DNA from: Hypsibius dujardini
Lineage: Eukaryota > Tardigrada > Eutardigrada > Parachela > Hypsibiidae
NCBI GenBank assembly: GCA_001579985.1
Contig: LRSR01007195.1
Location: 1 to 35,880 of the forward strand
Length of the DNA: 35,880 bases
Direction: 5' to 3'
A program made the position numbers and the translations under genes. Positions 19,545 through 28,785 of this stretch are shown here, piece after piece. The notes below the pieces were generated by a model. The model worked only from the letters and a program-made list of their open reading frames with translations. It had not been told where the DNA came from and searched no databases. The stretch's first letter is position 1, and each line of letters starts with the position of its first letter.

Positions 19545-19960
19545 TCAGGATAGAGCTAGGGGGTGAGTAAAATGCATTTTTTTCAAGATTGAACTCAAAC
19601 GTCAAGCTCTTGTCCCTGATCATTTTGAAACTTGTTGAGGATGTGGGGCTCCGATTTCCAGTGGGCCCCCTGGGATTTCAAGACATTTTCAAAAGCATCA
19701 ATTTTTTGTTCGAGTATGAGGTTTATTGAGGTTCACATTAACTTCCTATTGATGAATACAAACGGGAGGCTCTAAACATTCAAGAACGGTTCAAATTTGA
19801 TCAAAAACTGATGTTTTTGAAAACATTTTTAAATCCCGGGTCCTGCAAATTAGAACCCCACACCCCCACAAGTTTCGAAATGATCAGGGATAAGCGACCC
19901 AATTTTCGGTTTAATTATGGGACAAAATCTAGCCCCTTTTGCGACCCCCTGATCTGAAGA
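19545..19960. repeat. Foldback element, about 400 bp (same family as 4,149-4,838)
   Basis: The left arm contains GTCCCTGATCATTTTGAAAC and TGTGGGGCTCCGATTT. The right arm contains inverted diverged versions (GTTTCGAAATGATCAGGGAT, and TTAGAACCCCACACCCCCAC). CATTTTCAAAAGCATCA in the left arm pairs with TGATGTTTTTGAAAA in the right. It is non-coding. Confidence 0.65.
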
Positions 19961-20357
19961 TTAGCTGGTGCCGACCTGTAAGGACCCCAAACGAGCCTCT
20001 GCTCACAGCTACCAGCGGCGCCAGAAGTTACTTTACGATTTAATTGGGAGGATGGGTGGTAAGAAATGAAACTAGAGAAAGACGACATCACAAAAATTAA
20101 GCTTATTTTTGGCTATAATAAAGGCTACATGCTTGCAATAACTAGATATTCGAGAAAACCCAGCCTGGAGGTAAACGCGACTGTTGCGCATTTGGGGGGG
20201 GGAGAAATAACTGGGTTGCAACTATCAGCGAAAGCTGAAACTTTATGTCTGAGATTCTCTACGTCTACAATAATAATTGCAACATCTGCTTTCGTTGGTT
20301 TCTCCCGGTTGCCACTATAATTCTTGGTATTATTAGCGGGCCAACAATCTAGTCAGG

Positions 20358-20597
20358 ATGAATTCAACGGATCGCCAGCCCTGTTGCAAGCCACGGCTGA
20401 CGGGCGTCTACGCCACCATGGTCACTTTATTGGTGGTCGTAATAGTGTCCAACTGGCAGCGTCATCGGAGTAGGAGCAAGTGTACAGCCCAAACCAATCC
20501 TTTACACCATCAATCTAGAGCCAAGCGACTCGCGGATGCCAAGCGAAGTCTAATCATGCAGCAACAACGTCGTCGTCGCGTGGAATCTCAACGAACA
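20358..20597 (+). CDS. Candidate first coding exon, unrecognised
   Basis: An ATG-initiated frame with locally higher GC encodes 80 residues up to a strong consensus donor GTACGT at 20,598; the frame itself stays open to 20,717. Residues about 17-32 form a hydrophobic segment (VYATMVTLLVVVIVSNW), followed by a basic Arg/Gln-rich stretch. This could be a signal anchor. I find no matching downstream exon, and the phase (0) does not join to the gene at 28,236. It may be chance. Confidence 0.25.
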
Positions 20598-20717
20598 GTA
20601 CGTCCTGTCATAGATCCGACAGGGAAACGCCAAACTGACCTTGGAGATGCCCAATCCAAGCATAAAACGTTCTTGCTCTACTTCCGCTCCTCGTCAGGAC
20701 AATCTACGTTATTTTAG

Positions 20718-22703
20718 CTCTTTGTATCGCATCAATTTCAGGCGTAATCTCTTGATATTTGCAAGGAAATATGTATCATTTCCATTTCTGCGCCTCATTC
20801 ATCAGAATTTACAGTAATTGCATCTCCTTTGCAACAGTACAATCCACAACCAACTGATCTGGCACATATTTTGAGCTTTTTCCGTCGATTTCCGTCCTCT
20901 TTCTCCAATTATTCGTTCCCTGAACTCAAATCTCTCATTCCGTTCGATTCTATCTTAGCGTTCGTATGCATTCGGTTTTTGAACAACATTGACGGAAGGT
21001 GCCGAACAGTTAGGGTGCCGGATTAGCACAAAATACTCAGGGATGCGTCGAACGAATTATTTACAGTAGACCACTTGAAATCAATGTTGGTTGCGGGCGA
21101 AGCTTCAGGCTCTGTATTGCGCGCATCTTTTGTGCGAGACAATATTTGATTTAACGTCTCTCTTATATATTCCGTTGAACAGCGCAAATGGATTAACATA
21201 AAGTAAAACTAATATACCGGATTCGGGAATGCTTCTGAGACAAATTTAAAACCGTTATTTTTCGGTCACCAATCTTCCACCGCCTCAAGTTTGTTTATTA
21301 CAACGCTTGTCCATGTGAGCATCTACTACAGTCCAAAAAATAAAATTTAATCTACACCCCGGAAAATGCCATACAAAACCAATGGCGGACCGATCTCAAT
21401 AATGGCCCAGATCACACCCTCATTTGCTACCAAAACAAAATTCGTTTCGGATAACCAAAACCTATTTCGGATACAGTACTCAATAACCTGACAGAAAATC
21501 GGCAAGATTTGTCATTAAAATTGTTTTATTGAAAAGTGCTCTTTGCTTCGCAGTGCATAGCTTCTCCGTGTGCTGCATGCTCCCTCCCGTAGGAGTATCT
21601 GTCTACTCCTACAGTATTGGGCTGTTACTCAAATTAAATTAAGTTAAAACTTAAACGGGCGAATAGACAAACTGAACCGAAAGAGTGGGAATCGAGACAT
21701 TATGATTTTTATAAATTTGAGGTCATTACGATTGGAGCTTTCATAAAAAATTAACAATGGGATCGAGTTGAGTTTGTGGCTCAAAGTAGCTTAATATCAA
21801 GCCTTAACAACAAGTATTTCACATTTTTTTATAAAAGGTAGTGTGGCGTGCAACAGCGGTTCGGTGCATACCAGTCTTCCTTTTTGAGAAATTCATATAA
21901 AAAGAAGATTGCATTTATTGCATTTACTGTGCTCGTATTCTGGACATTGTGAGTGACAAAAGAGGTCATGCCTTTTTAATTGCAAAAATGACTGGCTTGT
22001 CGAGACCAAATACGAAGATGCCACCTTTGTACATTTATTAATTATAATAAGCACATTTTCGGTAGACAACAATTGAAGTTCATTGAAGAACCTCTTTAGT
22101 TTTCTTCTAAGAGTGAGTGTATTCAGGCCCAGATTAACACTGGACAGTAAAAGCTCAAGACCCACAGGCTAAGGCGTCACGCCTCCCTACGAAGTGGCTC
22201 TTTGCATGCAGATCCGTAGAGGAATACATTGAAAATAGCCGCGACGAATCATTATGATTTGCGGTTGAGTTGAACCATACCGTATATGCTATAACTCTTT
22301 CGGCTTTTTTCAAATAACTTCATTATAACGGCTGCTAAATGTTGGCGGACTACTGGAAGATTCATCTCTGGAGGGGAACGGCCATTTTTCTTAAAACACT
22401 ACAGATATTCAATCATTTGATCAAACATGCCATAGTTACCGTCACCGATACATGTTTCTGGAAATGCCCCGAACGGGAACACCAGACGACTGATTGTATA
22501 TGGTTTCTAATGTTGCAAAAATTTTAATGAATCTAAAAACAATTTATGGTAGGATTTCATCTCGTATCGTATTGATATGAGCCATTTTGCACTTGGCTCC
22601 AGGGCAAAAAATCGTTCAACGTTTTTGTCTCGAATTTCCTTTGGGGTTATACATGACGACCCCTCCCCTCCAGGTTTGGTCTCCAACCCCAATCTGTCGA
22701 TAC
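20718..22703. other. Intergenic region
   Basis: AT-rich, no coding signal. A small inverted pair GTAGGAGTA...TACTCCTAC sits near 21,589-21,612. Whether it relates to the mariner relic downstream is unclear. Confidence 0.6.
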
Positions 22704-23490
22704 CCCCAATCCCCCCATCCAACGTGAAATTTCCTGCAAGCTTGGGATCTCTACCGGCACTGTATCGCGGGTGTTGAAGGAATATCTTGGCCAGATGTAC
22801 CATAAGAAGGTAAGGACGCACGTCCTCACTCCAAAGTAAGCTCAGCAGCGTCTCGATCGCGGGCCTCATTTTCTCCGCTATCCCAGCCGTCGAAAACTTT
22901 CCCGGATTGTCAGTATTGATGAGACGTACCTGGATTTGAATGAGTTTACTGGGGAGCGGGATGGATGTTACGAATCACTGGATAAACCAGCCCCGAAAGA
23001 ATGGAAGAAAAAGCCTCATTCAGGATAGCCCGGAAAAGTGATGGTCTGTATGGGAATCTCCTGGAATGACCCGACTTCCCTCTTTTTTGTCCCTCCAAAG
23101 GCCAAAATTAATAGTCAGATGTTCATCGATTTGATTCTTGAACCCCTGTTCAAAAAGGACGTTCCGCGGCTTTATCCGGGGGAGGAAAAGAAAATCATCC
23201 TCCACATGGACATCGCCGGAGCTCACGTCAAGAATACGGTCGTCGAGTGGTTCCAATATCGGAAAATAAAAATTTATCACGAAGGAGGAATGGATGTTGA
23301 ACTTGTCCGATTTGTTTCCGATGGATTACGGTGTAAATTCGATTTTTAAGAGGCGATGCAATTAGCCTAAGGCGAAGAATATGGCCGAACTGGTAGCAAT
23401 CGCAAAACGGGAGTGGAAGAAGTTTGGTCTGGAACACTGTCGAAACATCCTCAAAGCTTGGCCAAAACAAGTAAAAGGAATGATTTAGAT
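22704..23490 (+). pseudogene. Broken mariner-family (IS630-Tc1-mariner) transposase
   Basis: One reading frame shows a helix-turn-helix (REISCKLGISTGTVSRVLKE) and then the DDE/D core. The first Asp is in SIDETYLDLNEF (GAT at 22,918). VMVCMGISWNDPTSLFFVPP follows, and the second Asp is in LHMDIAGAH (GAC at 23,209). After a single frame shift near 23,280 come a third Asp in LSDLFPMDYG (GAT at 23,309) and the C-terminal FGLEHCRNILKAWPKQV. At least three in-frame stops interrupt it (near 22,836, 23,026 and 23,368), so it is inactive. The N-terminal part of the DNA-binding domain is missing or decayed. Spacing between the second and third Asp (about 33-35 residues) fits mariner or a close relative. 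Confidence 0.8.
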
Positions 23491-24637
23491 GTCTAGCTAT
23501 CAGATAAAAAATACTTATTGAGTAAGAATTTCGTTCCTTCTGGGTGAAATTAATTTTTTTAAAGTTGGGACAAATGTAAATGGGGCGCACTGTAGGTATT
23601 CTTCTTTCATATTTGGATATTCTTTTGAAAATTCTGTTAGAAGAACGTCATCAGACTTAATGCGTTTTACAGTTTCGAAAGGTATACAAATTCGTTACAC
23701 CAAAAAGCAGCTTTTCTGTCTACCGTGTTTAGTCAGAGAGCAAAAATGAAAAAACACGGCTACCCAAATTCATTCCATACGAAAGTGAGAAATTTGCGAA
23801 ATTGCTTGGTAATTTCATATTTTATTTCACAAGATAAACCATAACGCTGAGGTTTGGCTTTTAAAAATCTGAGTATCTATCCAAAAAGTCCGAAATTTAG
23901 TGAATCAGACGAAATTACTCTAAAAAAGTTTTCAAAAGAATATCCAAATGGGATAAGGAGACTTGATGACGCCGCGTGATGTATTTTGAAAAAAAAAACA
24001 TAGAAAAGCAAAAGTTTGCAATCCGAAACTACGTCCGTGGACGTAATGACTAGCCAAACCATTATGACAAAATAAACGCCAATCAATCAACAATCAACCT
24101 AACAGTCTGCCCACAATTTCAATCAAACAATCAATTGACGGTACACAGCACCAAATCTATTGAGACAACTGCCAACTTTGAAAATTCACCGACAAAAAGT
24201 TTTTTTAGCTTGACCGGCAAAATAAATTTTTATATTCATTACTAAATTAGATCTGAATAAAAAAAATATTTTGGAACGGTTCTGAATTCGACAGCTGAAA
24301 ACGTTCCCAAGTTAGGTATAATTACTAAGGAGTTAGGCAGTTGTTTAATTTGGCGGCATTCCTTTCTTTAGTCACTAGTGACCGGAAATCAGCTGCAGTG
24401 CATAAACCTAACAGATCTTTCGGGCAAAGGGGGACACTTTGCGTGGGGGGCAGTGTTGCTTCCAATAAAAATCTAAACTGCGGTCATAACCTTTGCTTTG
24501 ACTTCAAAAATGCATTTCATCAATCCTCCCCCCCCCCGTCCATCAGTTGGGATGGGGCATGGACGCAACTGTGTTTATTTCCACTGGTGCAAAAAGAGAA
24601 TAATAGGTCCGTCGCAACAGTGGCGAATTGAGGTCTG
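23491..24637. other. Intergenic region
   Basis: The sequence TTGGGACAAATGTAAATGGGGCGCACTGTAGG near 23,564-23,595 looks like the terminal inverted repeat expected downstream of the mariner relic; no clear partner was found upstream. A repeat shared with about 12,800-12,930 lies at about 24,165-24,315. The rest is without signal. Confidence 0.5.
24165..24315. repeat. Dispersed repeat related to 12,800-12,930
   Basis: Shared order of motifs: CAACTTTGAAA, a GGC/TGGCGA-AAATAA block, TTTTTATATT, then TTCTGAATTCGACAGCTGAA here against TTCTAAATTCGGCGCTTGAA at 12,917. A fainter copy may lie at about 32,060-32,130. Confidence 0.45.
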
Positions 24638-24834
24638 CAGTGGCGCGCCGAGCTTTGGTTTGAGGGGGTGTGTTTTATTGTATCCGAAATATTTCCGATA
24701 GAACGTAAGGGGGGGATTATTGCATGACAATTCTCAAGCATAGTGTTTTTCTCTAACGGGGGACCCTTGGGGCACTTTTTTGACTTTCGAGGGGGGTTTT
24801 AGATCAACAAACCCCCCCCCTCGGCGCGCCACTT
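24638..24834. mobile_element. hAT-like MITE, about 197 bp, with 8-bp target-site duplication
   Basis: Terminal inverted repeats CAGTGGCGCGCCGAG and CTCGGCGCGCCACTT match over 14 bases. Both sides are flanked by the direct repeat GAGGTCTG (24,630-24,637 and 24,835-24,842). An 8-bp duplication and CAGTGGCG ends are typical of hAT elements. It has no ORF and contains G/C homopolymer tracts. Confidence 0.75.
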
Positions 24835-24842
24835 GAGGTCTG

Positions 24843-25661
24843 CCCGGAGGGTATGGCATGCCTGCTGGGGAGGGAAAGGGGCAAGCTTTAACATGTAGAA
24901 AGCAAAAAAAGGTTAGCCCGCCTCGCAAAGTCATTTTGGGCTGGGGGGGGGGGGCAACGACCCGATCGCCCAATGGTAAATCCTCCACTGCGCCGCAACC
25001 CCCAATTTTAATAGAAAATTAAAGTATCCAATTCCAAAACCCCTTAACTTAATTTGGTAGGGGCAAGTGCTCCAGTGCCACCCCCACACTACGCTTCTGG
25101 CAGTAATTTTGGTGGCTCCGTTTAATTGTTTCAGTCAATGAATCGACCGGCAGTTAGGCCAGAGCAGTTTTAGACTAAGACAACCTACCTAGGTTTGTGT
25201 AGCGCGTCACGAAGCGTCGCGCAAATACAACAAGAGTAAGTACGGATAAAAAGCGCTTAGGTAGTTTTCAGTGTCTACTTAACCTCCTTATCGTTGGTAT
25301 TGACCGATTCAAATGACTCCTCTCCGCATCCAAACAATACCATAAATGCACCCCCCCTGATCCCGTACGCCAGTTGAAAGCGTATTGTGCATTTAAATGA
25401 GAGACAAGTCTGCGACTGTGCATGTACTGTGTGGCTTGCCTGTCTGTGCACAAGTCCGGTGTGTTGTTGTCTGCCTGCTGAAAAAACCGGTTTCTTGATA
25501 GTCTCCCGACATTGGCGTGTTGTCTTCCGGGCAGCGTAAACAAAGGCATTGTGCGGGTAAATGGGAACTTTATAAAATTGGAATATTATGAAGCAATGTT
25601 TAGCCATAGTATTTGCTTGCATCTTCCAAAATGCAATTAAAATGGAAGGAAGACCAATTAA
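24843..25661. other. Intergenic region with repeat fragments
   Basis: Contains long G-tracts (near 24,945) and the inverted partner (25,036-25,103) of the repeat at 19,279-19,345. Open frames between 25,268 and 25,622 show no recognisable protein. Confidence 0.55.
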
Positions 25662-26305
25662 TGAAAGTGACTTTTACAGATTGAGCCAGCAGTTTGCCCA
25701 ACCATTTTATCATCCTTTTATACTGCTAACAGTAACGTATTGACGGCAATTTTCGAGTCATCGTGAGCCTGGTATCAATTATGTCTCTTTTTTAAATCAA
25801 CTTCACGGATCCTCTTCACGATAAATGATATAGAATTCACTTTGTATTGGTTCAGTTTTACTTGTAATAAAATCGGCAAGCTTGAAGAAAACATTTTGAG
25901 ACCGACTAATATTTTCCCGCATTTCTTCTGAGGCTAGTAACTTGGTATTATTTAAGCAAAAATGTTACAAAAATGTTCTGCTCCACTTTTCCAAAACTTA
26001 TTAGCGAAACTTACTTCGAATTGAACCAGCGGTTTGTTAAACCGTATTCCCATTCTCGTTTTATACCATGATAACGGTCACTTCTGTCTGGCAATTTTTG
26101 AGTTTTTCACGAGCCTGATACCACTATTTGACTCTTTTCTAAACCACGTTAGAAATCCTTTTCACGCTAAAAGTTGTAAAATACAATTTGGATTAGTTCA
26201 GTTTGTCTTTTAATAAAATTGCCAAGTTCGGACAAAAATTGGGACCGACAGATACTTTTCTCGCATTTTTTCGCCAAGGTTGGTAAATTTGACGCAATAA
26301 TATCT
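25662..26305. repeat. Diverged tandem duplication, unit about 340 bp
   Basis: Copy 1 (25,662 to about 25,965) and copy 2 (about 26,002-26,305) share an ordered series of motifs at an offset of 340: TTGAGCCAGCAGTTT with TTGAACCAGCGGTTT, GTGAGCCTGGTATCA with ACGAGCCTGATACCA, TTGGTTCAGTTTTACTTGTA with TTAGTTCAGTTTGTCTTTTA, and GAGACCGACTAATATTTTC with GGGACCGACAGATACTTTTC. No conserved open frame is seen. Confidence 0.75.
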
Positions 26306-28235
26306 CTGTTCTGTTTAGTTCCTAGTCAGCTACGTACATTTTATAGCTATGCATAGATAAATAAGCTGATGTGGAGGACAAGACAATTAAAACCGGTGGG
26401 TTTCGGAATACTTATCAGTTCATAATTTTGCTCGAACCGATCACTTACTCCTCATTTCCATTATTATTGCTGTATTTTAATTACTCCGTCTTATACACAA
26501 CCAAGGACAATTTAATGTCTTCCTGTGTGTCATTTGATAGACATTACACAGTATATAATGTGTGAGAGCTTTCGGTCAATAATGAGCCTCGCTAAAAAAA
26601 TCCCTCCAGGCAATTCATGTTTACCAATGCAATAAGTCACCCCGAGCTTTATAGACACACAGCAAACACACACGCGCTTGCTGTGGAGCGAACGTCGAAG
26701 GGTCCACGAATCACGATGACAAAGTGTAGTACTAGCATAGTAGGCAACCACGATTCACGAATGACTGCATTCATCGATCGTGTGCGGCCCACACAGACAC
26801 TCTCGCTACGGAGACCCATCCGTGGCGTACAAGACCTACGCGCGTTTATCGAGCGAACTCTCCCTCGCTTGTTGCTCCGTCGCGAGAGACACGGACTAAT
26901 AATTTTCTTATTGCGCACTCGCGCTTTCGATCGCTTCAAAGAGTCTACTCCGGATGCTGCCTTTTTTATGCTGTTCACACCTTTTTGTGTGTGTGTGTTT
27001 TTTTCTCTGTCTACAAATAACCCTCGCTCTCCTGTCCCAAGTTTTTGATATAACTACCGCTGGATTATCTACAATTTTGAGGCCTAGACGGATTGTCCGC
27101 CGTATGGAGAGTATCGCTGAAATTATCTTTCTTAATTTTGCAACATTTTGCTGATAAGAAAAAGAGACTGAGCATGACGGTAAATAAGCACCGTGAGTAG
27201 TACCGTGAGTATTAGTTGCCTCTGTCGCGCATTGCTAATGCTCCCGCCTTTCTGTGAGATGATGTCCTAATTGCAAGAAGGTGAGAATGCTGTCGTGGTA
27301 ATCCCGTAAAATCCCACGGACTCTTCGGTGTTGAGACACCCTACAAGTTGAGAGGACCAGCAACATTCAATGTCAAGGTCTTCTATCTTTATGGAATTTA
27401 GCAGCTGCGGCCAAGTCGGTATGTAATGTAGAAGTGTGGCCTCATTTACTAGTACAGTAATAGCACACGTGTTTACCCGATACAGCGGCGCCCTACGCTC
27501 AACCATATTAAATGATAGTCCGATGATAACGAGGCTCTGTATCTTTTTATCCTTTTCTTTTACTCCAACAAGGATTTAGTGCCAAATTCTTCAGATAAGC
27601 TTTTTCGCTAAAACTCCCTATACTGCAGTCCAAGAAAATTATGTCAATTTAACATGAAAAAAAAATGAAAATTAGAACTTTCAATTAATGTACAGTGTGT
27701 TTGGTACATAAAATAGTTGGTAATAATATATACTAGGAAACCAAATGCAGAACAGTATCAAAGTAAGATTACAGTTCTAAATACAACATAATGGTCAAAT
27801 ATATTATCCTTTTACGTGTCGGTGTGCCTTCAGCATCATAAATCTTTGTGTTTATTGTAAATTATAAATTATAAATTATATTTTGCATTATTATTTTATT
27901 ATTTAGCACCACTTATTCAGTAGGAGAACTATTTAAGTCAATACGTGTACTATTTAGTCAATCATATGTCATTTATACTTATTTTATAATTTACAATTTT
28001 TTTTTAATTTATAATATATAATTTAATACAATAATATGCGTACTATTAGAATAGGGAAGCCAATTATAACTATTACTAAGCCAATAATATTTAATTCATA
28101 TTCAATTCAAACTAAACTGAAGTGGTTAGTGGGAGAGAAAGACGAAGAGGATGAGAATGGGTGAGATCCTCGCGTAGAGAACGTAACAAACGCCTACATT
28201 ATGGCGTCTTTTGGGTAGGACGATGGGTGCTGGCG
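26306..28235. other. Region upstream of the membrane-protein gene
   Basis: Holds a CpG-rich block (26,640-26,960) and, further on, AT-rich palindromic sequence (about 27,857-28,030; ATTGTAAATTATAAA pairs with TTTATAATTTACAAT). The CpG block could be a promoter or 5' exon for the gene at 28,236, but this is inference. Confidence 0.5.
26640..26960. promoter_or_regulatory. CpG-rich block, possible promoter or 5' untranslated exon
   Basis: GC and CpG content is visibly higher than in the surrounding 2 kb, with many CG dinucleotides between 26,670 and 26,935. Both strands are open over much of it, but neither translation resembles a known domain. It lies 1.3-1.6 kb upstream of the plus-strand gene. 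Confidence 0.3.
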
Positions 28236-28785
28236 ATGACGCTCCTCCTAACAATAACAATAACGACCCAACCCCGCGAAACAACAGCCCAACATCAACC
28301 ACCACCACCATTACCACACTCCGGTTCAAATGTGTCCCACCCTGGCGGTGATGCTGAATCAATATTTGGAGACGTCGACCCTCCTCATAATGATCACGAT
28401 GCCAAGCCCTCCCCATCATCAGTATCACCATCGTCGTTGACCTTGGACCCCCAGCAGCAGTCCGGCAGCCTTCCCCCGACAGAACTGCGCATTGTCTATC
28501 CCTCGACCACACCCACACAAACCTTCCCCAATCGGATCCGCTTTACCCAGTCCACTTTACCTCTTGAGACCCCGAGGACTCAGAGGACCCCCTTAATCGG
28601 CGAACCTCGAGCGAACCCGGAGTCTTTCCGCGAGGTTGAGCAATATGCGACCAATCGTATGGGCGGAGCCTCTGCTAATCTAATTATGCGTCCGTCCATG
28701 CCGGTGGATTATGTTGTGACACGACCATTGGTCTTTTCGCAGTCGCTAATTAATCAGTCGACCACGGAGTACCGGGGCATCGTAG
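28236..28785 (+). CDS. Membrane-protein exon 1: signal segment and Pro/Ser-rich ectodomain
   Basis: The start at [19 protein letters not shown] gives a plausible short signal peptide. His/Pro and Ser/Pro low-complexity sequence follows, then a less biased part ([33 protein letters not shown]). Sequons include NVS and NQS. It ends in phase 1 at GTAG/GTAAGA. The frame is open for 75 bases upstream of the ATG, so a 5' exon could splice in there. Confidence 0.65.

Larger units (their letters stand above)
18716..20357. other. Region upstream of CNGK start
   Basis: Presumed location of the CNGK promoter, but no TATA box or initiator can be assigned. It contains hAT-like terminus sequence with G-tracts (about 19,280-19,365) and the foldback at 19,545-19,960. 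Short open frames on both strands lack coding character. Confidence 0.6.

Noticed and set aside
26617-27048. 143-codon plus frame and 109-codon minus frame
   Set aside because: Both are Arg/Ser-rich with no domain and overlap each other in a CpG-rich block; openness is explained by composition.
28126-28518. 130-codon minus-strand frame
   Set aside because: Antisense to exon 1 of the membrane-protein gene; Gly/Val-rich low complexity.
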